The position numbers were made by a program, and so were the translations under genes. Below the pieces are notes generated by a model. That model saw only the letters and a list, made by a program, of their open reading frames with translations. It was not told where the DNA came from and ran no database searches. A stretch of 64,000 nt of DNA from Azadirachta indica (Eukaryota > Streptophyta > Magnoliopsida > Sapindales > Meliaceae): positions 10,620,350 through 10,684,349 of the forward strand of contig CM040452.1 in NCBI GenBank assembly GCA_022749755.1, written 5' to 3'. Positions 55,433 to 64,000 of the stretch are shown here, in pieces (position 1 is the first letter of the stretch; each line of letters opens with the position of its first letter).

Positions 55433-56850
55433 TTGAGGCAAATAAATTGGATAGAGTACCTAAAAGATTACAATTTCACCTTGTATTACCATCCCAATAA
55501 GGCTAATATGATAACAAATGCTTTGAGTAGAAAATCTCAAGGCGTATTGGCAAGATCTTATCATAGGTGGAAGATGTGTAATAATTTAGAGAATTTTAAT
55601 TTGAAAATTAATGAATCAAGAAGCCAACCCTTCTTACTCAACCTAGTAGCCCAACCTACCATCCTTCAAAAGGTTATTATTGTTTAACGAAGTGATCTTA
55701 AAGCTAAGTCAATATGAGCCAAGTTAGAGAATGGTGAGGCCATAGAGAGGTGGTTTATAGATTCATGTGGTAGTTTAAAGTTTGTTGATAGACTTTTTGT
55801 ACTATTAGATGAGTCTCTTAGAAAAGATGTGCTTAGCAAGACTTATAAATCTAAATTTACCATACATCTTGATAGTACGAAGATATACCAAAACCTGCAC
55901 AGATGTTTCTGGTGGAATTGGATAAAAAGAGACATGGGATAATTTGTGACCAAGTGTTTGACATGCCAACAGGTGAAAGCAGAACATCAGAAATCAATAG
56001 GGTTACTCCAATCTCTTCCAATGGCTGAATGGAAATAAGAACATGTAACTCTGAATTTTGTGAAAGGGTTAACCAAAACCCAAAAGAATCACGAAAGTGT
56101 ATAAGTAATTGTAGACAAATTAATGAAATCTGCTCACTTTCTATCTATCAAATCTACTAATTTTCCAAAATCTTTAAGTAGATTGTATCTCTAGGAGATA
56201 GTAAGACTATATGGGGTGTCTTTATCAATTGTATCCGATAGAGATACAAAATTTATATTGCAATTTTGGAGAAGTTTGCAGAAAGCTGTGGGCACTCAAT
56301 TGAATTTTAGTACAACCTATCATCCTTAAATAGATGGTTAATTTGAGAGAATTATCCAAATATTAGAGAATATACTCAGATTTTGTGCTTTAGATTTTCA
56401 AGACTCTTGGGCTGAGCATTTACTTTTAATCGAATTTTCTTACAATAATAGCACCAGACTAGTTTGGAATGACCTCTTTTTAGGCATTGTATGTAAACCA
56501 TGTCGATCTCCTATTTGTTGAGAAGAGATTGTAAGGCATCAATTATGGGACCTAAATTGGTAAGAGAAACTATTGAGAAAGTAAAGGTGGTTAGACAACG
56601 ACTTCTTGTAGCTCAAAGCCATCAGAAGAGTTACGCAGATCGTAAACGAAGACCATTGGAATTTGAAGTGGGTGATCATATTTTTTTAAAGGTCAAACCT
56701 TATACCAAAATAGGCAAGCTTGGGAAGAGTGGGAAGCTTGCTTCAAGGTTTATTGGTCTTTTTGAGATTTTAGAACGAGTTGGTTAAGTATCTTTTAGAT
56801 TAGGTTTACCTCATCAACTATCACAAATTCACGATATTTTTCATGTCTCG
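55433..56850 (+). pseudogene. D integrase
   Basis: Linker with NWIEYLKDYNFTLYYHPNKAN and NALSRKSQG (55445-55540). Zinc-binding region around FWWN...CLTCQQVK (about 55910-55980). The core has EHVTLNFV (first Asp to Asn, about 56040), [10 protein letters not shown] (second Asp, about 56227) and FERIIQILEN (Glu kept, about 56346). The frame 56500-56787 has KSYADRKRRPLEFEVGDHIFLKVKP, the C-terminal DNA-binding region. Many stops (for example 55686, 55939, 56103). Confidence 0.85.
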
Positions 56851-57095
56851 ATGCTTAGAAAGTACCAGCCAAATCCTTTATATGTCTTGGAATGGAAAGA
56901 CCTTACATTGAATGAGAACATTTCTTATGAAGAGAAGCCTATTCAAATTCTTAATCATAAAGAACAAGTTCTTCGTAAAAAGATTATTCAATTGGTGAAA
57001 GTTTTATGGCAATATCATGGAATGGAGGAAGTTATATGAGAACTTGAAAACTGGATACGATTTCAATATCTAGAGCTATTTTCATCAAATATGTA
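56851..57095 (+). pseudogene. D chromodomain
   Basis: The frame 56851-57039 has MLRKYQPNP, then LTLNENISYEEKPIQILNHK, LVKVLWQYHGMEEVI and a stop where the family has ATW. It continues ELENWIRFQYLELFSSN to a TAA before the polypurine tract. The same domain in E reads through EEATWELED. It would target integration to heterochromatin. Confidence 0.82.
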
Positions 57096-57133
57096 AATTT
57101 TAAGGACGAAATTTTTTTTAAGGCAAGGAGCAT

Positions 57134-58959
57134 TGTAATACTCGAATTTAATGTTGATGAAAACATATATATGTTAAGCATTGGTATATGTATATATATG
57201 TAGAAGTTAGAAGAAAAGTACATTTAATTAGGATGGATTATTTAATTAGTGATAGATATGTTTATATTTTCAAAAGAAAAGGATTTTGAGTAATAAAATT
57301 TTAATATGGGCCACAAGAAAATAAAAAAGAGTTAAGGGTTAGTGTGAAATTTAAAATCATAATGCGTCCTTTCACTTTTCCTAAGTCGGTTAGAGAAAAA
57401 AAAAAGGAAAGAAAAGAGCAAAGCAAGAGAAAGAGAGCACATGTGGCACGAGATGAAAAAAAAAATTAGTAAAATCATGTGTGTGTTGGTCCAATGTAAG
57501 GAAAGGCAGTTGGTGGAAGAAAAACAAATGGTGTAAATGATGAGAATTATGTATAAATGTCATTTTTACCTTTTGTTTTGGTCTTCAATCAACTTAGCGA
57601 ACTCAGTAATCGAAAGAAGGAGAATAAAAAGAGAAGAAAGAAAGATAGAAAGGAAAAAGGAGAATCGACTTGGTAGGATTATTGGTGTTATTATTATTCT
57701 CAGATAAAAATTCTGTTAGCAAGTTATTTTACATAATTTTTCTATAGAAAGTTAAATTTTAGTATCTACATATATATTTAAATATATATACATATTTTTA
57801 GATAACTAAGTTTGAATTATTATCTATTATTATTGGATCATTATTTATTATTATTTGTTAAATTGATATTAAGAGGTGATTGGAAGGAGGAGGAGAAACC
57901 AACAGACATAGAATTGTCACGCGTCTAGCAGATAGATATTTATATACATTTGGTGAATTTTAGTTTTAATACTAAGAAATAAGGTGTTTAATTACAGTTA
58001 ATGTTTTAATAAATATGTATGAAATTTTTAAATCACCATGTGTTGATCCAATTAATTGTTTTTTGAATCGAATTTAAATAGTAATTTTCATATAAATGTT
58101 AAGTTTACAAATACAGTGAGAAAATTGTATCAACACGTGTTTTATTTTTATAAATGTAAGATTTGTATGAAAATGTTGTGAAATAATGCGTTAAATGAGA
58201 ATGTAATGGCCATGATTGTTGTTGTGATGTGGAATTAGTGTTTGGGGGAACGGTCCCCAAGAATAATGCCCCTAAAAGTTGTTTCTATTTGGGCAACGAT
58301 TCTTGCGAATAATGACGTTAAAAATTGTTTTTTATGGGATGACGATTCATGGGAATAATACCCTTGAAGTATGTATGCCTAGTTTTTGGGATGACGGTCC
58401 TTTTAAATAATGCCCGTGAAGTACACATATACAAAATTTATGAATTTTTTTAAATAATAGAATTAATGTGTTTTATATTGTTTATATGAATACTAAAATT
58501 GAAACTTTAACTTAATACTCCACTACAATCTTTGTTGGAAATTAAGAAATACTGTTATGTTCAAATCTGTTTATTGCAAATTTTAAAACTACCCTTGTGT
58601 ATAAATATCTGCTGGGCATTAATTCATCCCTACTTTTCAAGTTTAAACAATGCTAAACATTTGTAAGCAGAAAACAAAGAATATTCCAGAACTAAAATTT
58701 TGCTACTTTTAAAATTATGTGTAATTATAGAAGCAGAATTTTACAATATATAGTTTTAATATAATTTCAATGCTTGTACTTGGATTTTAGAAGTCATGAA
58801 ACTGATTATGTTTCGTTAACTAATGAAATGAACTAGTTAGTGTTTAATTTTATTGGAAGTGTTAAAGTGAAATTTTAAAATTTACAAAATTACATATTTT
58901 ACGTATACTACATTACAGCAGAAATTCTATCGAAAATTTTTCAAATTAGGTATGTTACA
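57134..58959 (+). repeat. D 3' LTR
   Basis: 1826 bp, aligned with the 5' LTR throughout. TATA-like TATAAATG at about 57552. Four minisatellite units at 58240-58432, one more than the 5' copy. The splice-donor site has decayed (GCAGATAGAT at about 57928-57937). Confidence 0.9.
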
Positions 58960-58964
58960 TGTAT

Positions 58965-59019
58965 ATACCTAGTTTACAATTTAAGAAAGATTTAATATAA
59001 TTTTATTTTTTTTTCAACA
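58965..59019 (+). repeat. F 5' LTR, right part
   Basis: Continues the F LTR after D, ending TTTTTCAACA, matching 61202-61247. The F PBS starts at 59020. Confidence 0.78.
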
Positions 59020-59636
59020 TAGTATTATAGTGGGTTCAATCTTAAATTTGAGAGTTGTATCAAAAAAGTTTTATAGGGATGATATGCTGCCCTATAAGGT
59101 AGTTACTTAGCATGATTATGTTTTCTAGCCAATAAATAAATTCTGCAAACTTTAGAGTTTCTAGTAAAAGAAAAAAAAGTCTGGAAACCTTAAAAAAAAA
59201 AGACAAAAAAAAAGTCTAAGAACCCTATAGTTGGGGTACTGTTGACGGGTACTATTCAGGGGATTATTCATAGACAATATTCACAGTGCTGTACTATTTA
59301 TTAGTCCCTAGTTCTTGATATGGTTGCTCATTTATCTACTACTATTTGCCCATATAAGGTATTCTTCACCTATGAAAAGGTACAATCAATATTTTTTACC
59401 CTTGAAAAGGCAAAAAAGCATAGTCAAATATTTTTCGTTTAGAAAAAAAGGCACTGCCAGTATTTCTCGCCTATAAAAAGATATAATCAAGTATTTTTCG
59501 ACTCTTGTAAGGCACAAGATCACCTCTTAAAGGTACAAGTGGTTTTCTCCTATTTTTTAATGTTTTGGGACTTTCTTTTCAGTTACATTAACTTCCAAAC
59601 TCAAGTTTACTCTACCATCTTAAGTTTTAGGGGGAT
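59020..59636 (+). other. F internal region: non-coding, with ~31-bp tandem repeats
   Basis: No reading frame. At 59358-59545 about six degenerate units of the form GGYACAATCAATATTTTTCGCCTATAAAA recur, for example at 59379, 59450 and 59480. A purine run AGTTTTAGGGGGA ends the region and is the probable polypurine tract. Confidence 0.65.
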
Positions 59637-61247
59637 TATTAGAATTAAAATTAGATTTATTATTACTGTTTTCCTAATTTGTTAAGGATTTTTAAATTTA
59701 TGAGGATTCCTAATTTATATTGTTTTATTATTTCAACGTATATAAAAGGCATGTCTATGTACTTAGTTTATAATTTAAGAGAGGTTCAATATAATTTTAT
59801 GCTACAACTTAAAGGTTGTAACTCTCAAGTATAGGTTGTCTCAAGTAATAAAATTCGGAAGTCCAAGTGTCGATCCACAGGGAATATGTTATATTAAGTC
59901 TATAAGTCCAAAGGTCTAAATATTACAAATCCGAATATTCCAATGGAGTGAATTTGCTTATTGTCAAATTTAAATTCTATATTATTATATATTATGGCAT
60001 TAGGGATCCATTTTAATGATTTGTATAGAACTTATTCTTGATCCTTTTTTTTTGAAGAAAAATACAATTAAGAATCAAAAGAAGTGATCTTAATTGGATG
60101 ATGAAAACAAAACATTTAAGCACAAAGAAATTAAAAGACTTACCTTTTAGTTGATGGTGAAAAACTATAAGTTGCCTTACTCTTGATATGTAAAAAATAT
60201 CCAAGCATTCAATGTACCATTTGTTAACAATGAATCAAGGTTTCTAACAATTCAAAATTACTTGCAAAATATAGTACTCAATCAATAAAAAGATTAACAA
60301 TGAAGAACAAAACAAAAGATCAAAGAACAAAACTATAAAATCATCAAAAGTTCACCTTTAGCCCTAATTACGAAATTAGAAATACATCATTTAATTGAAG
60401 TTCAAATCAATAAAATAGAAATGGAAAACAAAACTGAGTACTTCCTCACTTCCACGTCTTCCTTTATATAGGTAAAATAAAAGACATTCCACATGTGTGA
60501 ACATAATTTGGTCAATTTCCAATTAATCACGCTTTACCAACTTCCAACATATCTTTGACCATGAAAACTACCGAATTTTGTAAAGCATCCTTCTTCAAAG
60601 TTGTAGGTGGATGACTCATCTTTCTAATGGTCCATATCTCGCTCTTATTTCTATTTTAGACCATGAGTTGTGTTGAAAATAGGCAGAGATGTTCAAGTCA
60701 CATTTCTCCACCGCCCTTCTAGAATGATATCTCTTTTTGGTAACCGACCAGTTGAAATTTGAGAAAGTACAAAACATAAACAATTTAGATCCCTTTCTCA
60801 GCTTTCTAGATCATCCAACCATGTAATTTTTCGTTACATATTTAGGGAGATACGGCCCAAATACGGAAGCATGTTGGGCTGGTTCAAAGATGCGCTTGAG
60901 TTCTGTTGAAGCCCAATTTCGTCCCATTAATTGCTCGAACTGATCCAACTTTTGGCTTACAAAGTTGTGAAATGATGAGTTTATGTTTGTCTAGCCCAAG
61001 AATCGTATCAATTGATAATTTGGATTGAAAGATACGCTCATTATACGAAACCTGCGCAAAACCAACTATTTAGTCCAATTCATGTTTTACAATTCAATAT
61101 AAAAGAATATGTTTCATTATTGGGGAATAGAAGGACATTATTAAGTGTAAATCATAATATTTCTCTTGATAAACCTACACTTTTAAACATTCATCATTTT
61201 AGTTTATAATTTAAGAGAAATTCAATATAATTTTATTTTTTTCAACA
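59637..61247 (+). repeat. F 3' LTR, interrupted by solo LTR A5
   Basis: Left part 59637-59799 and right part 61202-61247 together make the LTR. A 38-bp piece (TTAGTTTATAATTTAAGAGA start) is present on both sides of A5 (59763-59799, 61200-61236) but once in the 5' LTR, so the LTR carried a tandem duplication before or at the time of A5 insertion. Confidence 0.78.
59800..61196 (-). repeat. A5: solo LTR of family A
   Basis: About 1.4 kb, minus-strand start TGATGAATG and end TTGTAGCA, nearly identical in structure to A4. Flanked by TTTTA at 59795-59799 and 61197-61201, a perfect 5-bp TSD. The frame 61012-61209 is part of the LTR and is shared with A4 (38131-38319). Confidence 0.93.
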
Positions 61248-61252
61248 AGAGT

Positions 61253-62340
61253 GTTACGATAAAAGCAGGAGAAACTTTTTTTTCTATGTTTTGATAAATA
61301 TTGCAAAGGGAAGACTTTATTTGCCCAGAGAGATAGTTGATCTCCATCTTTGAAATAGGGCTTGTTAAAGAACAGAGAGTTATAGTAAAAGTAGCATAGT
61401 GGTTAACAATCAGAGAAAAGCTTTTGAAAGAATCAAAATGGAGAATCCATTTCTTTTAAAGTAGCTCAATATGTACAAGGTTGGGCTTTGGTATGTAGGT
61501 GTTGGTCGCCTGTCAATCTTGGTATAAACCTATATAACACACTCACTCACGCTATCTACGTATGCATTTTTTAAACGGGTACTACTATCTAAATCTTGTT
61601 TTTACTTAAAAGATAAATTTGAAGGTTTGTTTAAGTCCTGAAATTCTTGATAAGAGGCCATGTATACATGATCCAATCTGTCAATTTGTCATTAGTTAGC
61701 ATATAGTTCTACTATTTGGTTGTTCATTTGTTAAAGTTCATAATTTTGAATCTTTGTAGTTTCTATGTGTGATTTTATCTTTATTATATGTGTTTCTTAG
61801 AATTCCCTTAACCACTTAGACAGTCAAACTCTTCTATATTCAGATGTTCCATTGAAGTTTATTTCATTTTCTCTATATTTTTATATGCATCATTTGTTCT
61901 AAATTTCATGTTTCAAAATGATACCAAAAGAATAAGAAAAAAGAGGATTATAGTGTTGTAATTAATCGAGGAAAGGAAAGGAGAGAGTGGAGGAGAAAAA
62001 AAATAAACAAGAAAGCAAAACAAATCATCTTTCACTCCTCATCTATCTGAGAATTTTTGACTGATGTTGAAACGTCCATTCTAGAAAAATATATTGCATC
62101 TTTAGTTACGCAATTCAATTTTAATTGCTATTCGGACAAGTATGAAGTTCATATATTGCCATTACCTGTACATATAGACAAGTGTACTTAAATTTTTCCT
62201 TTAGATGTTGAATTGGAAAGTTGTCTGAATTTTCATAATAAGATTGACTATTTTTTGGTCTATTTTTGTTGAACACAAATTAAAATATAAATGCAGGAAA
62301 TTATAACACAACTTTTGTCTTATTTAAAATTTAGGAAATA
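61253..62340. other. Interior of element G, non-coding
   Basis: Moderately A+T-rich, no long frame, no repeat with the rest of the window. It may be the original content of the G transposon. GA-rich run at 61925-62020. Confidence 0.45.
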
Positions 62341-62472
62341 GGAGGCAATTAAATCTTTTATTGTTATTGGATGAAATTGGATGGCTTGAGGGGAGGTATG
62401 TATTTCTTTTTCTAAATTTTTTCTTTAAGTGTTACATTTTTAAATCTCATAGAAGGTATATATTAATTCTCT

Positions 62473-64000
62473 TTGTTTCTTGTATATAATATATCTATTT
62501 AAAAAATTATATTATATTTAACATATATTATTCTTTTTAAAATCATTAGAATTTTAAGATAGTTTTCTATTAAATAAAAGGTCCTCTTCTATTTTTAGTT
62601 GAATTTGAAAAATCTAAATAATTTATTATAAATCTTTTCACAAATACTTATATTTAGATTTTAGATTAAAACAAAATTTTAGATAAAAAAATCATTTAAA
62701 TTCAAATATTCAAATTTACTCAGACTAATTCATAATTCATCAAACGAAAAAAATGCTACCTCAATTTGCGTTCAAATTTTTCATAAATTAACTATTACAG
62801 CAGACAAAAACTAAATTTAATTAAAAGAATGACAGTGAAATATCTATTTTTAAAAATAAATATGAATTAGATACCCAAGTCAAAATTATTTATTAATAAT
62901 ATTTTTTTTATTAAAATTTTTTATCTCTGTTATAATTTAACTGCCTTTAACCATTATAATGATATAATTATTTTATTGATTTGTATTAAAATATAAATTT
63001 ATATAAATATCCTTATAGCTCGACTTTTTAACAAATAAATTATATATATATACATATTAAACCTCGAAGAGCCAAGCCTTAGAAATGAATTTTATAAATT
63101 AAACGAAAGTGATTGTACAAATACAAGCGAAAAAAGAAGAAAAATTAAAATTATAAGAAAACAATCTGCCAAAAGCCAAGAAATATGAACCAGATCGCAG
63201 CAAGAAAGCAGCGGGAGCGAAATTGGCAGCAACAAAAATACAGCTCCAACAAACCAACACCTAGCTTACAAAGCTAGAAATAGCCATGAACCATAGAACA
63301 ATGCGAAGACAGAGACACAAAAGCATAGCCATATCCCTTATTATTCAAAATCCCTAATTAACAAAATCCCTTATTAATGCCTAAATATAAACAATTAATA
63401 AACTAAATTATCAATTAATTTTTAATTTATCAACTAAATTATCCATTAACTTTAATCCATCAACTACATTATCAATCAATTGATTCTAATCTATCAACCA
63501 AATTATCAATCAAAGAAACTTCACTCCTCAAACATTACTTCAATCCGTCCAAAACCTGTTTTGAATCTTACACCAATCCCATTTCATAATCTTTACAATC
63601 TACACAATACACTAATTTAATCCCAAATCAATCAATTTGGTAAAGAAAAAGTTGAAGACCAAATGAGAGAGAAGAATAAAAAAGAAAAAGACTAGGAGAG
63701 AAAGAAAAAAGAAATAAGAAGAAGAAAGAATAAATGGAAATAAGAAAAAGAACAAAAATAAGAAGAAGAAGAAGACGAAGAAGGAGAAGAAGTGGGGGCG
63801 GCGGCTGTACGGAGAAAAAGAAAGATAAAGTTTGGTTTTTTTTTTTTATTGTACAATTATTTTTATTAAATATAATTTATTTTTTATATATATATTTTTT
63901 TAAATCAAAATTACTGTTTTACCCTCAAATGTAGAAAGTAATGATGTTTTTAATTTTTAATTTTTAATTTTAATTTTAAATTTAAATGACTATAATACCT
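62473..64000. other. A+T-rich spacer with a purine-rich tract, unassigned
   Basis: 62473-63060 is very A+T-rich. 63060-63640 is more mixed with CAA/ATCAAC-type short repeats (63410-63500). 63655-63800 is an almost pure GA tract (GAAGAAGAAG units) ending in GGGGGCGGCGGCTG at 63794-63807. The GC-rich end next to a CT-rich minus strand resembles a plant 5' UTR on the minus strand, but no ATG-bearing coding frame follows within the window. Confidence 0.35.

Larger units (their letters stand above)
49926..58959 (+). mobile_element. Element D: chromodomain-type Ty3/gypsy retrotransposon (Tekay/Del-like)
   Basis: LTRs 49926-51708 and 57134-58959, both TGTAATACTC to TGTTACA, flanked by TCTAT (49921-49925) and TGTAT (58960-58964), a TSD with one mismatch. 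The internal region has an initiator-Met PBS, a pre-gag frame, gag with paired zinc knuckles, protease, RT (FVDD intact), RNase H, integrase and chromodomain, matching E in order. It is inserted in the 5' LTR of F. Coding frames carry many stops. D and E belong to one family by coding region and by the R-U5 part of the LTR but have different U3. Confidence 0.92.
49805..61247 (+). mobile_element. Element F: miniature copia-type LTR element (TRIM-like), split by D and A5
   Basis: LTR copies start TGTTAGAATT (49805) and TATTAGAATT (59637) and end TTTTCAACA (59019 and 61247). Removing nested D and A5, each LTR is only about 175-210 bp and the internal part 617 bp. Flanks AGGGT (49800-49804) and AGAGT (61248-61252) form a 5-bp TSD with one mismatch. 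The PBS at 59020 resembles TGGTATCAGAG (initiator Met) after decay and a purine run AGGGGGA (59630-59635) precedes the 3' LTR. No coding. Small LTRs and non-coding interior put it among TRIM-type non-autonomous elements. Confidence 0.82.
49679..62472. mobile_element. Element G: MULE-like TIR element hosting F
   Basis: The left end GGAGAATTAACACATACCTC (49679-49698) and about 110 bp following are the inverted repeat of 62360-62472. Both arms hold TGTAACACTTAAAGA (49715; opposite strand of about 62425) and a second CATACCTC motif (49750; 62398). Possible TSD TTATTTTTTA (left) against TTGTTTCTTG (right), seven of ten. Removing F leaves about 1.35 kb with no transposase. The arms carry a doubled CACATACCTC motif, once at the tip and once about 60 bp in. 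Confidence 0.7.

Noticed and set aside
63734..63934. Arg-rich 66-residue frame
   Set aside because: It is the translation of a GA-rich simple tract followed by a hydrophobic stretch from T-rich DNA. No evidence of coding.

Overview
The window looks like a block of intergenic, probably pericentromeric or otherwise TE-rich DNA from a flowering plant, most likely a eudicot. It is strongly A+T-rich. Everything I can identify with confidence is a transposable element: Athila-type and chromodomain-type Ty3/gypsy LTR retrotransposons, a miniature Ty1/copia-like element, and several DNA transposons with terminal inverted repeats (TIRs). I found no convincing intact host gene, tRNA, rRNA or CRISPR array. 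Every retroelement reading frame is broken by stops, frameshifts or large deletions.

Left nest (1-25894). A minus-strand Athila-like element, here called C, has its 5' LTR at 24235-25894 and the start of its 3' LTR at 1-449, running off the left edge. Its reverse transcriptase (RT), RNase H and most of its integrase are gone. A solo LTR of family A (1281-2669) sits in its 3' non-coding region. Its gag is split by a plus-strand family-B array, LTR-gag-LTR-full internal-LTR (5309-23267). The first B gag is in turn split by a family-A element (6897-13516) with a 5-bp target-site duplication (TSD). PBS sequences complementary to tRNA-Asp mark families A, B and C.

Middle (25895-35532). This is A+T-rich spacer with a probable reverse LTR remnant (about 27000-27720), a nearly wholly palindromic 1.1-kb foldback (28054-29164), a non-autonomous hAT-like element with an 8-bp TSD (29673-31591), a less A+T-rich stretch with a broken hydrophobic minus-strand reading frame (32720-33070), and another long-TIR element (33985-35100).

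Right nests (35533-62472). A probable MULE-like element H (35533-47357) holds a copia-like LTR/PBS remnant and the minus-strand chromovirus E (36563-46705). A solo A LTR (36901-38315, perfect TSD) lies inside E's 3' LTR. A separate MULE-like element with a 10-bp TSD follows (47678-48620). A second TIR element G (49679-62472) contains a miniature copia-like element F (49805-61247). F carries the plus-strand chromovirus D (49926-58959) in its 5' LTR and another solo A LTR (59800-61196) in its 3' LTR.

The order of events can be read from the nesting: A insertions are the youngest layer, and C, G and H are the oldest. The points most worth following up are: a reading frame between the 5' LTR and gag shared by D and E, with a candidate splice donor inside the LTR; paired zinc knuckles in gag; a copy-number-variable minisatellite in the D/E LTRs; and a 69-bp inversion between 13-bp inverted repeats in the RT region of B. 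I see no evidence for a wholly new biological system. The elements are recognisable families whose rearrangements are the interesting part.
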